From assembly GCA_000158155.1 (NCBI GenBank), contig DS999406.1, forward strand, positions 463,143 to 527,142: a DNA stretch of 64,000 nucleotides. Direction: 5' to 3'. This document shows positions 1 to 12,501 of the stretch, in pieces; positions within the stretch are counted from its first letter, which is position 1; the number at the start of each line of letters is the position of its first letter. The position numbers and the translations under genes are program-made. Source of the DNA: a gamma proteobacterium NOR5-3 (GTDB lineage Bacteria > Pseudomonadota > Gammaproteobacteria > Pseudomonadales > Halieaceae). Under the pieces are notes generated by a model. The model saw only the letters and a program-made list of their open reading frames with translations, had not been told where the DNA came from and made no database searches.

Positions 1-363
<363 letters not shown>

Positions 364-416
364 TTAAACAACATTACTGATTTACAAACGAAACCTTAGA
401 AACTTTTAGACTTTAG

Positions 417-665
<249 letters not shown>

Positions 666-728
666 TACGCCGGATTACTTATCCCACGACGGCATCCGCC
701 GTCTGCGTGTTTTCGCAAGGAGCAGGTA

Positions 729-1199
729 GTGAATATTAACCTTACCCTCATCGGGCAAATGCTGGCGTTTGTAGCCTTCGTCGTCTTCTGTATGAAGTAC
801 GTCTGGCCACCTATTCTGGCCGCGATGCAGGAGCGTGAGCAGAAAATCTCTGAAGGCCTGGCAGCCGCCGATAAGGCGAGCCATGATCTCGAACTGGCTC
901 AAGAGAAAGCTGTTGAGCGCTTGAAAGAAGCCAAAACCGAAGCAGCCGGCATTGTTGATGCCGCTAATCGTCGTGCCAGTCAGATTGTTGACGAAGCAAA
1001 AGACGCTGCGGTAGCCGAGGCTAATCGTGTTAAGACAGCAGCACAGGCTGAGATTGAGCAAGAAAGTAACCGTGCGCGGGAACAACTCCGTAGCCAGGTC
1101 GCTGCCCTATCTCTGGCCGGTGCTGAAAAAGTTCTCGGCGCTTCTATCGACGCATCGGCTCACGCCGATATCGTCGACAAGCTCGCCGCCGAACTTTAG
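729..1199 (+). CDS. atpF: F0F1 ATP synthase subunit b
   Basis: This 156-residue subunit is the peripheral stalk that ties F1 to the membrane sector. Residues 5-25 form one membrane helix ([20 protein letters not shown]) and the rest is a long charged, Ala-rich amphipathic helix, as in family members of about 156 residues. It starts with GTG at 729 behind an AAGGAGCAGG Shine-Dalgarno. It lies between atpE and atpH in the ATP synthase operon. Confidence 0.97.
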   Translation: MNINLTLIGQMLAFVAFVVFCMKYVWPPILAAMQEREQKISEGLAAADKASHDLELAQEKAVERLKEAKTEAAGIVDAANRRASQIVDEAKDAAVAEANRVKTAAQAEIEQESNRAREQLRSQVAALSLAGAEKVLGASIDASAHADIVDKLAAEL

Positions 1200-1208
1200 G
1201 TCTGATTT

Positions 1209-1745
1209 ATGGCAGAGCTCAGTACTCTTGCACGGCCCTATGCTCGAGCGGCGTTTGAATACGCCAGCACCGAGAATGCCCTGAACGAGTGGCTATCAGA
1301 GCTGCAACTGGTTTCGGTTGTGGTGGATGACGATGCTGTTCGTAATCTTCTCGGTGATCCATCACTGACAACCGAGAAGCAGGCAGAGGCCTTTATTGGT
1401 CTTTTTGGTGATGAGCTGGGCGACAGTCGAAAGCGATTCCTGCACGTACTTGCAGAAAACCGCCGGCTTGGTCTGATGCCGAATATTTTGACGCAGTTTG
1501 CGCAGCTTAAAGCGCAACGCGAGCAAAGTGTCGACGTTGAAATGGTTTCGCCTTTTGAGGTGCCCGATGCGGTTCGCGATCGCATATCCCAGGCCCTCGG
1601 CAAGCGCTTGAACCGCGAAGTGGTTATGAGTACCAGTATCGACAGCAGTCTTTTGGGCGGTGTACTGATTCGCGCAGGTGACCTGGTTATTGATGGCAGT
1701 GTTCGGGGACGGCTGAACAAGCTGGCCGAAGCACTGACAAACTAG
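1209..1745 (+). CDS. atpH: F0F1 ATP synthase subunit delta
   Basis: This 178-residue protein is the delta subunit that caps F1 and holds the b dimer. It begins with the family hallmark [13 protein letters not shown] and ends with the conserved [20 protein letters not shown] region near residues 148-168. It starts 9 bases after the atpF stop and ends 17 bases before atpA, so it is co-transcribed and probably translationally coupled. Confidence 0.97.
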   Translation: MAELSTLARPYARAAFEYASTENALNEWLSELQLVSVVVDDDAVRNLLGDPSLTTEKQAEAFIGLFGDELGDSRKRFLHVLAENRRLGLMPNILTQFAQLKAQREQSVDVEMVSPFEVPDAVRDRISQALGKRLNREVVMSTSIDSSLLGGVLIRAGDLVIDGSVRGRLNKLAEALTN

Positions 1746-1762
1746 TTTTTGAGGAACAGATA

Positions 1763-3307
1763 ATGCAGCAACTGAATCCATCTGAAATAAGCGATCTGAT
1801 TCGCCAGCGAATCGATCAGCTGGACGTCAGCAGCGAAGCCCGTAACGTCGGCACCATTGTTTCGGTAACCGACGGCATCATCCGTATCCACGGCCTGACC
1901 GACGTGATGTACGGTGAGATGATCGAGTTTGATGGCGGTGTCTACGGTATGGCGCTAAACCTCGAGCGTGATTCTGTGGGCGCGGTTGTTCTGGGTGACT
2001 ACAAGAAGCTGGCTGAAGGCCAGTCCTGTCGTTGCACCGGTCGTATTTTGGAAGTCCCCGTCGGACCCGAGCTTCAGGGTCGCGTTGTTGATGCGCTGGG
2101 TACCCCTATTGACGGCAAAGGCCCCGTGAATGCCGCGATGACTGATGCACTTGAGAAAGTAGCGCCAGGCGTTATTGAGCGGCAGTCGGTTGATCAGCCG
2201 GTACAGATTGGTTTGAAGGCTATTGACGCGATGGTCCCTATCGGCCGTGGTCAGCGTGAATTGATCATTGGCGACCGCCAGATTGGTAAAACAGCGATCG
2301 CGATTGACGCCATCATCAACCAGAAAGGCACGGGTATTAAGTGTGTCTATGTTGCTGTCGGGCAAAAGGCTTCTTCTGTAGCGTCGGTTGTGCGCAAGCT
2401 CGAAGAGCACGGCGCCATGGACCACACCATTGTTGTGGCCGCTAACGCCTCTGATCCCGCCGCTATGCAGTATCTTGCGCCGTTCGCCGGTTGCACCATG
2501 GGTGAGTATTACCGTGATCGTGGCGAAGACGCGCTGATCATTTACGATGATCTTACCAAGCAGGCCTGGGCCTACCGTCAGATTTCACTGCTGCTTCGCC
2601 GACCTCCAGGTCGTGAGGCCTACCCTGGAGACGTTTTCTACTTGCACTCGCGTCTTTTGGAACGTGCTGCCCGTGTTAATGCGGATTATGTCGAGAAGTT
2701 CACCGACGGTGCGGTTAAAGGTAAAACCGGTTCACTGACGGCTCTGCCCGTTATTGAAACCCAGGCCGGTGACGTATCGGCGTTTGTACCGACTAACGTG
2801 ATTTCTATTACCGACGGTCAGATCTTCCTTGAGACCGATATGTTCAACTCGGGCGTGCGCCCAGCGATGAACGCAGGTATATCCGTATCTCGAGTCGGTG
2901 GTGCTGCCCAGACTAAAGTGATCAAGAAGCTATCCGGTGGTATTCGTACAGCCCTGGCGCAGTATCGAGAGCTCGCGGCCTTCTCGCAGTTCGCATCAGA
3001 TCTGGATGATGCTACTAAGGCTCAGCTTGACCACGGTGAGCGTGTCACCGAGCTTATGAAGCAGAAGCAGTATTCTCCGCAGAGCATTGCCGAGATGGGT
3101 TTGATGCTGTACGCCGCCAACGAAGGACACCTGCAGGACGTTGAAGTCGCCAAGATTGGTGATTTTGAAGCCGCACTCCTGTCCTTTGCGCATGCTGAGT
3201 ACAGTGACCTGATGAAGCAGATAGTTGATACCGGCGATTACAACGATGAAATCGCGGGTAGCTTCTCGGAGCTGATTCAGAAGTTCAAGTCCACGCAGAC
3301 TTACTGA
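1763..3307 (+). CDS. atpA: F0F1 ATP synthase subunit alpha
   Basis: This 514-residue protein is the non-catalytic nucleotide-binding subunit of F1. The N-terminal beta barrel, the Walker A loop near residues 170-178, the [32 protein letters not shown]-type central region near residue 265-295 and the helical C-terminal domain are all present. One detail is odd: the P-loop reads GDRQIGKTA, where the family almost always has Thr in place of this Ile. The GxxxxGKT skeleton is still intact. The Shine-Dalgarno GAGGAA lies before the ATG. Confidence 0.98.
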   Translation: MQQLNPSEISDLIRQRIDQLDVSSEARNVGTIVSVTDGIIRIHGLTDVMYGEMIEFDGGVYGMALNLERDSVGAVVLGDYKKLAEGQSCRCTGRILEVPVGPELQGRVVDALGTPIDGKGPVNAAMTDALEKVAPGVIERQSVDQPVQIGLKAIDAMVPIGRGQRELIIGDRQIGKTAIAIDAIINQKGTGIKCVYVAVGQKASSVASVVRKLEEHGAMDHTIVVAANASDPAAMQYLAPFAGCTMGEYYRDRGEDALIIYDDLTKQAWAYRQISLLLRRPPGREAYPGDVFYLHSRLLERAARVNADYVEKFTDGAVKGKTGSLTALPVIETQAGDVSAFVPTNVISITDGQIFLETDMFNSGVRPAMNAGISVSRVGGAAQTKVIKKLSGGIRTALAQYRELAAFSQFASDLDDATKAQLDHGERVTELMKQKQYSPQSIAEMGLMLYAANEGHLQDVEVAKIGDFEAALLSFAHAEYSDLMKQIVDTGDYNDEIAGSFSELIQKFKSTQTY

Positions 3308-3323
3308 GTCCGGAGACGCACCG

Positions 3324-4187
3324 ATGGCAGCCGGCAAGGAAATTCGCACCAAGATCACGAGTATCCAAAGCACTCAGAAGATCACCAGTGCGATGGAAAT
3401 GGTCGCCGCAAGTAAAATGCGGAAGGCCCAGGATCGCATGGAAGTTGGTAAGCCTTATGCGCGCCGCATCCGATCGGTCGTTGGTCATATCGCCAACTCT
3501 GCACCTGAGTATCGTCACGTATACATGGAAGAGCGCGAGGTTAAGCGCGTAGGCTTTATCATCGTCTCCACGGACCGCGGCCTGTGTGGTGGCCTGAACA
3601 TGAACCTGTTCAAGGCAACCATCCGAGCCATGAAAGAGTGGGCCGATCAGGGTATTGAAATTGATCTATCTCTGGTTGGCAGCAAAGCCATTGCGTTTTT
3701 CAACAGCTACGGCGGTAACGTGATAGCGGTCGCGCGAGATATTGGCGAAGACCCGTCGCTGGAAGATCTTATTGGCGGCGTAAAAACAATGCTCGACGCC
3801 TACGAAGAAGGCAAGATCGATCGCCTGTTTCTGGTCAGCAATGAGTTCGTTAACACCATGACTCAGACGCCAACGGTTGAGCAGGTGCTTCCGCTGCAGG
3901 CGGAAGACAGTGAAGAGATGAAGCATCACTGGGACTACATTTATGAACCCGAAGCTCGCGACCTCCTCGAAGGTTTGCTGACTCGCTACATAGAATCCCA
4001 GGTATACCAGGCGGTGATTGAAAATGCCGCGTGTGAGCAGGCCGCACGAATGCTCGCAATGAAAAACGCCACAGACAACGCCGGTGACATCATCGACGAG
4101 CTGCAGCTTATTTATAACAAAGCTCGCCAGGCAGCGATTACTCAGGAATTGTCTGAGATCGTCAGCGGCGCAGCAGCAATTAGCTAG
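3324..4187 (+). CDS. atpG: F0F1 ATP synthase subunit gamma
   Basis: This 287-residue subunit is the central rotor shaft of F1. It opens with [35 protein letters not shown], the N-terminal helix of the coiled coil, and closes with the second helix ([22 protein letters not shown]), both hallmarks of the family. The middle carries [11 protein letters not shown]. It lies 16 bases after atpA with a CCGGAG Shine-Dalgarno. Confidence 0.97.
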   Translation: MAAGKEIRTKITSIQSTQKITSAMEMVAASKMRKAQDRMEVGKPYARRIRSVVGHIANSAPEYRHVYMEEREVKRVGFIIVSTDRGLCGGLNMNLFKATIRAMKEWADQGIEIDLSLVGSKAIAFFNSYGGNVIAVARDIGEDPSLEDLIGGVKTMLDAYEEGKIDRLFLVSNEFVNTMTQTPTVEQVLPLQAEDSEEMKHHWDYIYEPEARDLLEGLLTRYIESQVYQAVIENAACEQAARMLAMKNATDNAGDIIDELQLIYNKARQAAITQELSEIVSGAAAIS

Positions 4188-4245
4188 ACATAAACATTGT
4201 CCTGACACTGGGTCCGGACGATACAGGCAACAGAATAATCGGTAG

Positions 4246-5691
<1,446 letters not shown>

Positions 5692-5731
5692 TCAGCGTCG
5701 TTTACAGGCATAGGCACGCAGAGGTAAGAGT

Positions 5732-6163
5732 ATGGCCATGACCATTCACTGTGACATCGTCAGCGCAGAAGAAGAAATCTTCTCGGGGCTGGTGGAGTCG
5801 CTGGTCGCTACCGGCGAAGTCGGCGAGCTGGGCGTGAACTATGGGCACGCGCCCTTGCTGTCAGCGCTGGTGCCCGGACCTGTTCGCATTACCCTGCAAA
5901 ATGGCGAAGAGCAGGTGTACTACGTATCCGGCGGGTTCCTTGAAGTTCAGCCAGGGGTTGTATCGATTCTGGCTGATACTGCGATTCGCGCCCATGACGT
6001 CGATGAAGCGGCGGCGGAAGACGCACGACGTGAGGCTGAGCAGGCCCTGGCTAACCAAACGGGAGACTTCGATTACGGTCGTGCGTCATCTCAGCTGGCA
6101 GAAGCCGCTGCGCAGTTGGCGACACTTCGCAAGATGCGCAACCGATCGGGGCGTGGCAGCTAA
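5732..6163 (+). CDS. atpC: F0F1 ATP synthase subunit epsilon
   Basis: This 143-residue protein is the epsilon subunit, which regulates F1 and contacts the c-ring. The N-terminal beta sandwich contains the [19 protein letters not shown] loop near residues 28-46, followed by two C-terminal helices rich in Ala and Glu. ATG at 5732 or the ATG two codons later could be used; the first is better placed behind AGAGGTAAGAG. It is the last gene of the operon and is followed by a strong terminator. Confidence 0.97.
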   Translation: MAMTIHCDIVSAEEEIFSGLVESLVATGEVGELGVNYGHAPLLSALVPGPVRITLQNGEEQVYYVSGGFLEVQPGVVSILADTAIRAHDVDEAAAEDARREAEQALANQTGDFDYGRASSQLAEAAAQLATLRKMRNRSGRGS

Positions 6164-6185
6164 ATTTGCTGACTGCGTCATACTG

Positions 6186-6211
6186 AAACCCCGGCAATGC
6201 CGGGGTTTTTT
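6186..6211 (+). terminator. Rho-independent terminator of the atp operon
   Basis: A perfect 10-bp stem (AAACCCCGGC / GCCGGGGTTT) with an AAT loop is followed directly by further T residues, 22 bases after the atpC stop. It ends the ATP synthase transcript and faces the convergent rimBK gene. Confidence 0.93.
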
Positions 6212-6252
6212 GTGTCTGGCTTTTGGGTTTTAAGTCTTTAGGGGTGCGGCGC

Positions 6253-7662
6253 CTAGTGCTCGCTGGACTTCTTGGGTCGCCAACTCAGTGCGCGTTCCAC
6301 CGAGGCAATCATGTCTCCCGCGATATCTTTGCCCGTTGCCGTTTCTATACCCTCAAGGCCCGGGGATGAGTTGATCTCCAATAATAATGGACCTTTCGCT
6401 GAGCGAATAATATCGACCCCGGCCACCTCCAGACCCATGGTTTTAGTGGCTTTTATCGCCAGCTTTCGTTCTTCCGGGGTGATTCGCACCAAGGCAGCCG
6501 TGCCACCCTGATGAAGGTTAGCGCGGAACTCTCCGGGTGCTGCCCGGCGCTCAATCGACGCAATCACTTTGCCGTCGATGACAAAACAACGTAGATCCCG
6601 ACCCTGGGCTTCCTTAATAAACTCCTGCACCAGCAAATTCGCGTTGAGCGACTTGATGGCATTGATAACGCTCTCGCCGGCTTTACGGGTTTCGGCAAGC
6701 ACTACGCCGCGGCCCTGGGTACCTTGCAGCAGCTTCACGATAAGTGGCGCTCCACCGACCATATCGATGAGTTCTGAGGTGTCCATAGGAGAGCTGGCAA
6801 ATCCCGTGGTGGGTATATCCAGCCCCTTACGCTGCAGCAACTGCAGGGAGTACAGTTTGTCTCGGGAGTAGCTGATGGCCGACGCACTGTTTAAGGGGTA
6901 TACGCCGATACTTTCAAAGTGCCGGGTCAGCGCACAACCATAAAAGGTCAGTTGTGGACGGATGCGCGGGATCACTGCATCAAAGTCGTTAAGAATCCAG
7001 CCGCCGCGATAGTGAATCTCTGGTGTTTCTGCGTCGAGCTTCATGTAGCACTGTTTAATATCCAGAAAAACCATCTCGTGCCCGCGATTCGCGCCGGCCT
7101 CCATGATTCTCTTATTGCTATAGAGCTCGGGGTTTGACGCCAGAAGGCCAATTTTCAGACCCGATGAAGGCTCGTTCGCCACACCGTACATTTGCTGAAG
7201 TTGCGTAGGAGTCAGGTCACCGACACTGAAGCTGGCCGCGGGATCCACCAACATACGACCACTCATCGCCTCCCGACCCAGGAGCATGCGATAGCCCATG
7301 GTGTCGCGGTTGCTCAGGGTCAGCTCGATGTCGAAACTGGAGCCCCCTATGTGTACCGTACTTGCAATGACGTAGCGCTTTTCTCGATCCCCGCTGGAGC
7401 TTTTCACAAAGCGACGGTCCACTACCGGCGCTTCACAGCGCACCGTGGTTTTTCGGTTTCGCTGGATAGGGTGTACCTCAAAACTAATCCACTTTTCGCC
7501 GCCGCGGTTGAACATATGGATGTTGAACGCGTGTAAGGAGGAGGTTTTTGCGCCGCTGTCTACGCGGGCCTTAACTGCAGGAATGCCAAGGCTTGGAAAG
7601 GAGCACCACTCTTCGCTACCCACGATAAGTTTCTGGTCTTGGTTCACGCTGTGTTCCGTCAA
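6253..7662 (-). CDS. RimB-RimK fusion: retropepsin-like peptidase plus ATP-grasp glutamate ligase
   Basis: This 469-residue protein joins two domains usually encoded separately. Residues 10-150 match the RimB/'ATP-dependent zinc protease' family, with the retropepsin-type catalytic motif [12 protein letters not shown] near residue 35 and LLGREAM near residue 127. Residues 170-460 are a RimK ATP-grasp ligase, with [31 protein letters not shown] and the metal-binding [13 protein letters not shown] near residue 430. Family knowledge: RimK adds glutamates to the C-terminus of ribosomal protein S6, and RimB is proposed to trim such tails. The fusion would put both on one chain. It is convergent with the atp operon and divergent from glmU. 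Confidence 0.88.
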   Translation of the reverse strand: MTEHSVNQDQKLIVGSEEWCSFPSLGIPAVKARVDSGAKTSSLHAFNIHMFNRGGEKWISFEVHPIQRNRKTTVRCEAPVVDRRFVKSSSGDREKRYVIASTVHIGGSSFDIELTLSNRDTMGYRMLLGREAMSGRMLVDPAASFSVGDLTPTQLQQMYGVANEPSSGLKIGLLASNPELYSNKRIMEAGANRGHEMVFLDIKQCYMKLDAETPEIHYRGGWILNDFDAVIPRIRPQLTFYGCALTRHFESIGVYPLNSASAISYSRDKLYSLQLLQRKGLDIPTTGFASSPMDTSELIDMVGGAPLIVKLLQGTQGRGVVLAETRKAGESVINAIKSLNANLLVQEFIKEAQGRDLRCFVIDGKVIASIERRAAPGEFRANLHQGGTAALVRITPEERKLAIKATKTMGLEVAGVDIIRSAKGPLLLEINSSPGLEGIETATGKDIAGDMIASVERALSWRPKKSSEH

Positions 7663-7823
7663 TAAAGTGAATACCTGCGAGGCTACCAGTGATTGCTGGT
7701 CCCTGTCTGCCAGTGTTTAAAGCTGTGAACCAGTCGGTATTAGTCGCGTTGTAAAGCGTGGTCCAACCGGTACTATCGTGTGTTGGAATAGGGAACAAGG
7801 CCGGGTCACCGGGCGTTTTTACT

Positions 7824-9206
7824 ATGAAGCTTGAAGTCATCATTCTCGCGGCGGGTCAGGGGACGCGTATGCGCTCCGCATTGCCCAAGGTTTTGCACCC
7901 TCTGGCCGCACGCCCTCTTCTTGCGCACGTATTGGATAGCGCGCGAGCGCTTCGGCCTGTGCGCGTACATGTGGTTATTGGCCACGGCTCCGAAAAGGTT
8001 CGTGAGGCACTGGCTGACCAGGATATTGTCTGGGTGATGCAGGAGGAGCAGCTTGGCACCGGCCACGCCGTGCTTTGTGCCATGCCCGGGGTAGATGCTG
8101 ATTCTACGGTACTGGTGCTTTACGGCGATGTGCCTTTGCTGCGCCCGACAACCTTGCAAGATCTCGTAGACAATGCGCCTGCCCTTTTGACCGCCGAGCT
8201 TGACGATCCTGACGGCTATGGCCGGGTGCTTCGTGATAGCGGCGATCAGCTGCAGGGTGTTGTGGAGCACAAAGATGCCACCGAGGAACAGCGCGCGGTG
8301 AATGAAATCAACACGGGTGTGCTCGCCTACCCCGCCAAGCTCCTTGCTGACTACCTGCCTCGAGTGGGTAACGCCAACGCCCAGAGCGAGTATTACCTGC
8401 CCGACGTGCTGTCCATGGCGGTGAACGAAGGACACTGCGTTGCCGCGCTGCGGGCAAACGAGCCCAGCGAAGTGATGGGCATTAATGACCGTGTGCAGCT
8501 TGCAGAGGCCGAGACGGTTTATCGTCGCCGCGCGGCTCAGGAGCTAATGATCGGCGGTGTTTCTTTGGCCGACCCGGCACGCATTGATGTTCGGGGTAAG
8601 CTCCACTGCGAACGCGATGTGTCTATTGACGTGAACTGTGTATTCGAAGGACAGGTGACCCTGGGTGAAGGTGTACGTATTGGCGCTAACTGCGTATTGC
8701 GCGATTGCTCTATTGCCGCAGGAACAGAGGTTCACCCCATGAGTCACATTGATGACAGCACGTTGGGAAAGGATTGTTCGGTGGGTCCTTATGCGCGATT
8801 GCGTCCTGGCACGGTGTTGGCCGATGGCGCTCGCATAGGCAATTTTGTAGAGACTAAAAAAGCCATTATTGGTACCGGCAGCAAGGTCAACCATTTGAGC
8901 TACATCGGTGATGCCAGGCTGGGTGCGGGCGTCAATATCGGTGCGGGCACCATCACCTGTAATTACGATGGTGTTAACAAACACACAACATCACTGGGCG
9001 ATGGCGTGTTTGTCGGCTCTAACAGCACCCTGGTTGCACCTTTAGAAATTGGAGCGGGCGGCTTTGTGGGTGCGGGCTCTACGGTGACTCGAGATGTTCC
9101 CGACAGCGCTTTGGGTGTAGCCCGGGCCAAGCAACGCAATATCGATGGATGGCAGACGCCCAAACAGCGGGCGGAAGATGACAAAAACCCAGAGCGGGAA
9201 GACTAA
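7824..9206 (+). CDS. glmU: Bifunctional GlcNAc-1-P uridyltransferase / glucosamine-1-P acetyltransferase
   Basis: This 460-residue enzyme makes UDP-GlcNAc in two steps. The N-terminal nucleotidyltransferase domain starts with the signature LAAGQGTRMRSALPKVLHPL, and the C-terminal half is a left-handed beta helix of hexapeptide repeats ending in the acetyltransferase site (GAGTITCNYDGVNKHTT near residue 375). I prefer ATG at 7824, which places the signature about eight residues in, as in the family; the frame is open further upstream to an ATG at 7758. No clear Shine-Dalgarno precedes 7824. glmS follows three bases after the stop. Confidence 0.95.
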   Translation: MKLEVIILAAGQGTRMRSALPKVLHPLAARPLLAHVLDSARALRPVRVHVVIGHGSEKVREALADQDIVWVMQEEQLGTGHAVLCAMPGVDADSTVLVLYGDVPLLRPTTLQDLVDNAPALLTAELDDPDGYGRVLRDSGDQLQGVVEHKDATEEQRAVNEINTGVLAYPAKLLADYLPRVGNANAQSEYYLPDVLSMAVNEGHCVAALRANEPSEVMGINDRVQLAEAETVYRRRAAQELMIGGVSLADPARIDVRGKLHCERDVSIDVNCVFEGQVTLGEGVRIGANCVLRDCSIAAGTEVHPMSHIDDSTLGKDCSVGPYARLRPGTVLADGARIGNFVETKKAIIGTGSKVNHLSYIGDARLGAGVNIGAGTITCNYDGVNKHTTSLGDGVFVGSNSTLVAPLEIGAGGFVGAGSTVTRDVPDSALGVARAKQRNIDGWQTPKQRAEDDKNPERED

Positions 9207-9209
9207 TCA

Positions 9210-11039
9210 ATGTGTGGAATTGTAGCTGCGACGGCGCGGCGCGAAGTATCAGAAATCCTTCTCGAAGGCCTGCGGCGTTTGGAGTATCGAGGCTACGACT
9301 CTGCAGGTATGGCGCTCATCGACAATGAGCATCGCCTTCAGTTACATAAGTATCAGGGCAAGGTTGCTAACCTTGAAGAAGCACAAACGCTCAATCCTAT
9401 TCTTGGTTGTACCGGCATTGCGCATACTCGCTGGGCAACTCACGGTCAGCCGTCGGCGGCCAATGCCCACCCGCATATTTCCGGGCAGCGGGTGGCGGTT
9501 GTCCACAATGGAATTATCGAAAACCACCAAGCCTTGCGCGAGGAATTAAGCGACGCCGGCTATGATTTTGTGTCTGCTACAGATACCGAAGTGATCGTTC
9601 ACTTACTCCACAGTAAAGTCAACGAAGGGATTAGCCTGTTCGACGCTATGCGCTACACCGTATCGCGTCTTGACGGCGCCTATGCCCTTGCGGCGATTGA
9701 TACCCATTGCCCCGAAGAGGTGGTTGCCGCGCGTTCCGGCAGTCCGTTGGTTGTCGGCGTGGGTATTGGTGAGCACTTTTTAGCCTCGGACACTATGGCG
9801 CTGCGTCAGGTGACCGATCGGTTTATTTATCTCGACGAAGGCGATCTGGTGGTATGTAGCGCTGCCGGCTTGGCTATTTATGATCGGGGCGGCGAGCCGG
9901 TGCAACGGGAGATGAAGCGTATCTCGGGTGACATCGAGGACGCTGACCTGGGTGACTTTGAGCACTACATGCTCAAGGAGATTTACGAGCAGCCTATGGC
10001 ACTGGCTGCGACCTTTGCCAAAGCCGTGGGCGAAAAAATCGATGACAGTATTTTTGGCGAAGGTGCTGCAAAGGCCTTTGCCAAAACCCAGGCTATTCAG
10101 ATCGTCGCCTGCGGTACCAGTTACCACGCAGGTCTGGTGGCGCGCTATTGGCTGGAGGACATAGCCGGCATTCCCTGCCAGGTGGAGGTGGCGTCCGAGT
10201 TCCGTTATCGCAAGCGCGTGGCTCACCCGGGTACCTTGTTGGTGACCGTGTCGCAAAGTGGTGAAACCGCCGACACACTGGCAGCACTCAGGCACGCGGC
10301 GCCTGGGGAGTTTGTGGCCAGTCTGGTAGTTGCGAACGTGGATAACAGCTCCTTAGTGCGCGAAAGCGACATGGCGTTTTTGACCCGTGCGGGCATCGAG
10401 ATCGGTGTGGCATCGACCAAGGCATTTACCACGCAGCTGGTTGGGTTTTTGATGCTTGCCCTGGTGCTGGGTCGCCATCGTGGATTGACCGCAGAACGTG
10501 AACAGCAGCTTGTGGAAGGTTTAAGGCTGTTGCCCGATCTGGTTAAGCAGACTTTAAAAATCGATCCACAGATAGAGGCCATGTCCTCTGCGTTCATACA
10601 AAAGCATCACGCGTTGTTTTTGGGCCGGGGTATTCAGTATCCCGTGGCGATGGAAGGCGCGCTAAAGCTTAAAGAGATCTCTTATATTCACGCCGAGGCC
10701 TATCCTGCCGGGGAGTTAAAGCACGGGCCTTTGGCACTCGTGGATGCAGATATGCCCATTGTGGCAGTGGCACCCAATGATGACTTGCTGGATAAACTCA
10801 AGTCGAATCTCGAAGAGGTGCGCTCCCGCGGTGGAGAGCTGTATGTCTTTGCCGATGTGGATGCGGGCTTTAAAGATGAGCCGGGCGTCCATGTATTGGC
10901 GATGCCCCACACGCCCGAGGTCCTGCAGCCGGTGATTTACACCGTGGCGCTGCAGTTATTGGCGTATCACGTGGCATTGCAGAAGGGTACGGATGTGGAT
11001 AAGCCGAGGAATCTGGCGAAGTCGGTGACGGTGGAGTAG
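9210..11039 (+). CDS. glmS: Glutamine-fructose-6-phosphate aminotransferase (isomerizing)
   Basis: This 609-residue enzyme makes glucosamine-6-phosphate from fructose-6-phosphate and glutamine, the first step toward UDP-GlcNAc. The catalytic Cys is residue 2 (MCGIVAATA) in the class II glutaminase domain, with THGQPSAANAHPH near residue 75. Two SIS sugar-isomerase domains follow (CGTSYHAG, SQSGETADT, STKAFTTQ), and the chain ends with the conserved KPRNLAKSVTVE. It forms an operon with glmU. No glmS ribozyme is expected or seen in this lineage. Confidence 0.98.
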   Translation: MCGIVAATARREVSEILLEGLRRLEYRGYDSAGMALIDNEHRLQLHKYQGKVANLEEAQTLNPILGCTGIAHTRWATHGQPSAANAHPHISGQRVAVVHNGIIENHQALREELSDAGYDFVSATDTEVIVHLLHSKVNEGISLFDAMRYTVSRLDGAYALAAIDTHCPEEVVAARSGSPLVVGVGIGEHFLASDTMALRQVTDRFIYLDEGDLVVCSAAGLAIYDRGGEPVQREMKRISGDIEDADLGDFEHYMLKEIYEQPMALAATFAKAVGEKIDDSIFGEGAAKAFAKTQAIQIVACGTSYHAGLVARYWLEDIAGIPCQVEVASEFRYRKRVAHPGTLLVTVSQSGETADTLAALRHAAPGEFVASLVVANVDNSSLVRESDMAFLTRAGIEIGVASTKAFTTQLVGFLMLALVLGRHRGLTAEREQQLVEGLRLLPDLVKQTLKIDPQIEAMSSAFIQKHHALFLGRGIQYPVAMEGALKLKEISYIHAEAYPAGELKHGPLALVDADMPIVAVAPNDDLLDKLKSNLEEVRSRGGELYVFADVDAGFKDEPGVHVLAMPHTPEVLQPVIYTVALQLLAYHVALQKGTDVDKPRNLAKSVTVE

Positions 11040-11325
11040 GGCTGGGTTCCATAGTAAGGCGTAAGTGCTTTTGCGCGAGGCCTACCCTGGCCTGCTTAGG
11101 CTGGGTATCTACGGTACATATGGGCCGTTGTCGATTCCTCAGACGTTGAAGCCCTTACGGGTTGTCTGCGTATTTTTTGCGATAACCCTGATAAACTTAA
11201 CCAGTGCCTGATCTCAGAAGACAGCAGCTAGTAAATGTTTTCACAAAAGACCGATCCGCAGGAACTGCTACCAACCTCGGTGAAGACGTAGCGTTAGCAC
11301 GTTAACCATATTTGCTGCCAGAGAT
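11040..11325. other. Intergenic region between glmS and the polysaccharide locus
   Basis: No convincing gene or RNA is seen in these 286 bases. A weak 5-bp hairpin (AGCCC/GGGTT, about 11150-11163) followed after some 15 bases by TTTTTT could end the glmUS transcript, but it is not a classic terminator. The segment must also hold the promoter for the genes starting at 11326. A GTAGCGT stretch near 11288 recalls part of the ops/JUMPstart element but is too short to call. Confidence 0.4.
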
Positions 11326-12051
11326 ATGACAGAAGGCTCAAAACAACCTCCTCTCCCGATTGTCTTGATACCCGCTTTTAATGAGGCTGATGTCATTGCC
11401 GAGGTGATCAGGGAGATAAAGGACGTCTGCGACTACGCAGTTATTGTCATAGATGATTGTAGTACCGATAACACTGCAGAGGTGTCTCAAGATGCCGGAG
11501 CAACGGTCATTTCGCTGGCAGCGCAATTAGGAGCTTGGGGTGCCACGCAGACAGGTATGCGATACGCCCTGCGACATGGCTATGAAATGGCAATAACTAT
11601 GGATGCAGACGGGCAGCATGAAGCGCAGTCACTGGCAATGTTAATGCAGCCCGTGGCTGACGGTTTGGCTGATGTGGCTATAGGGGCCTGCACCGAGCGT
11701 GGCACAACCTTACGGCAGGTGGCATGGGTGCTTATGAAGCGTGCTTCTGGGCTTCGTTTGGAAGACATTACGTCGGGCTTTAGAGTCTACAATCTCGTTG
11801 CTCTTGGTATTTTGGTTGAGTGGAGGGCAACGCTCCTGGATTACCAAGACATTGGTGTGCTACTGCTTATGCAGTCGCATGGACTGAAGATCGTAGATGT
11901 AAAAATAAACATGCGCCAACGCCTTAATGGTAAGTCACGAGTGTTTTATTCCTGGGCCACCGTCGTTTACTACATGTGCCAAACACTGCTACTTGGTTTA
12001 ACTAAACGATCGCGAGTCCAGAAGTATCAGCCTCGAGCTCTCAATGAATAA
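11326..12051 (+). CDS. Family 2 glycosyltransferase (dolichyl/polyprenyl-phosphate sugar synthase type)
   Basis: This 241-residue protein has the GT-A fold of DPM1/DPG-synthase-like GT2 enzymes: LIPAFNEADVIAEVI at the N-terminus, VIDDCSTDNTAEV near residue 45, the metal-binding MDADGQHE near residue 91 and the TSGFRVYN motif near residue 151. Such enzymes transfer a sugar from a nucleotide donor, often to undecaprenyl phosphate. It has no C-terminal membrane helices. It is followed by a DUF2304 gene, its usual partner in polysaccharide loci. The sugar cannot be predicted. Confidence 0.85.
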   Translation: MTEGSKQPPLPIVLIPAFNEADVIAEVIREIKDVCDYAVIVIDDCSTDNTAEVSQDAGATVISLAAQLGAWGATQTGMRYALRHGYEMAITMDADGQHEAQSLAMLMQPVADGLADVAIGACTERGTTLRQVAWVLMKRASGLRLEDITSGFRVYNLVALGILVEWRATLLDYQDIGVLLLMQSHGLKIVDVKINMRQRLNGKSRVFYSWATVVYYMCQTLLLGLTKRSRVQKYQPRALNE

Positions 12052-12066
12052 CGCAGGTAATGAGTG

Positions 12067-12438
12067 ATGGTGGCTTTGACTACCGGAATTATTGGGGCGT
12101 CAATCTCAGCGATTATCATTTTCCTGATTCGCCGAGACCATATGCATGTTAGTAATGGCCTCGTGTGGATTCTGGTTGCTATTGCTTTTGCACTGTTGGG
12201 TTTTTCCCCATCTCTCATTGACCAACTAGCGTCGAGGCTGGGCGTGGCTTACCCACCCATACTCGCGGTTACGCTCGCAATTGCGATGATCACATTGAAG
12301 TTCTTGTTGATTGATATTGAAAAATCAAAGCTGGAAGTGCGCAATCAGCGTTTGGTGCAGCGGATAGCGATGCTAGAGGCGGACCTTAAAAAGCTGGAGT
12401 TATCCAGTAATTGCAACACGAGCCGGAAAGAAACCTAA
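12067..12438 (+). CDS. DUF2304 family membrane protein
   Basis: This small protein has three hydrophobic segments (about residues 2-20, 30-47 and 62-82) followed by a charged cytoplasmic helix with heptad-like leucines (KLEVRNQRLVQRIAMLEADLKKLE). This layout and the sequence pattern match DUF2304 proteins, which occur next to DPM-type GT2 genes and probably act with them at the membrane. Either GTG 12064 or ATG 12067 could be the start; GCAGG at 12053-12057 serves both. The gene lies 15 bases after the GT2 stop. Confidence 0.8.
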   Translation: MVALTTGIIGASISAIIIFLIRRDHMHVSNGLVWILVAIAFALLGFSPSLIDQLASRLGVAYPPILAVTLAIAMITLKFLLIDIEKSKLEVRNQRLVQRIAMLEADLKKLELSSNCNTSRKET

Positions 12439-12501
12439 GTCATATTTATCAGCTCCAAAAACCAGGTCTGATCTTTACGCAATAACATCGGAAAAAACAC
12501 A

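Noticed and set aside
7616-7843. A 75-codon minus-strand frame overlapping the rimBK-glmU divergent gap with a protein-like look (GWTTLYNATNTDWF).
   Set aside because: It overlaps the starts of both well-supported genes, has no good ribosome-binding site and matches no family that I know.
11280-11300. A GTAGCGT stretch resembling the end of the ops/JUMPstart element before the polysaccharide genes.
   Set aside because: Only seven bases agree, the GGCGG part is missing, and the rest of JUMPstart is not seen.
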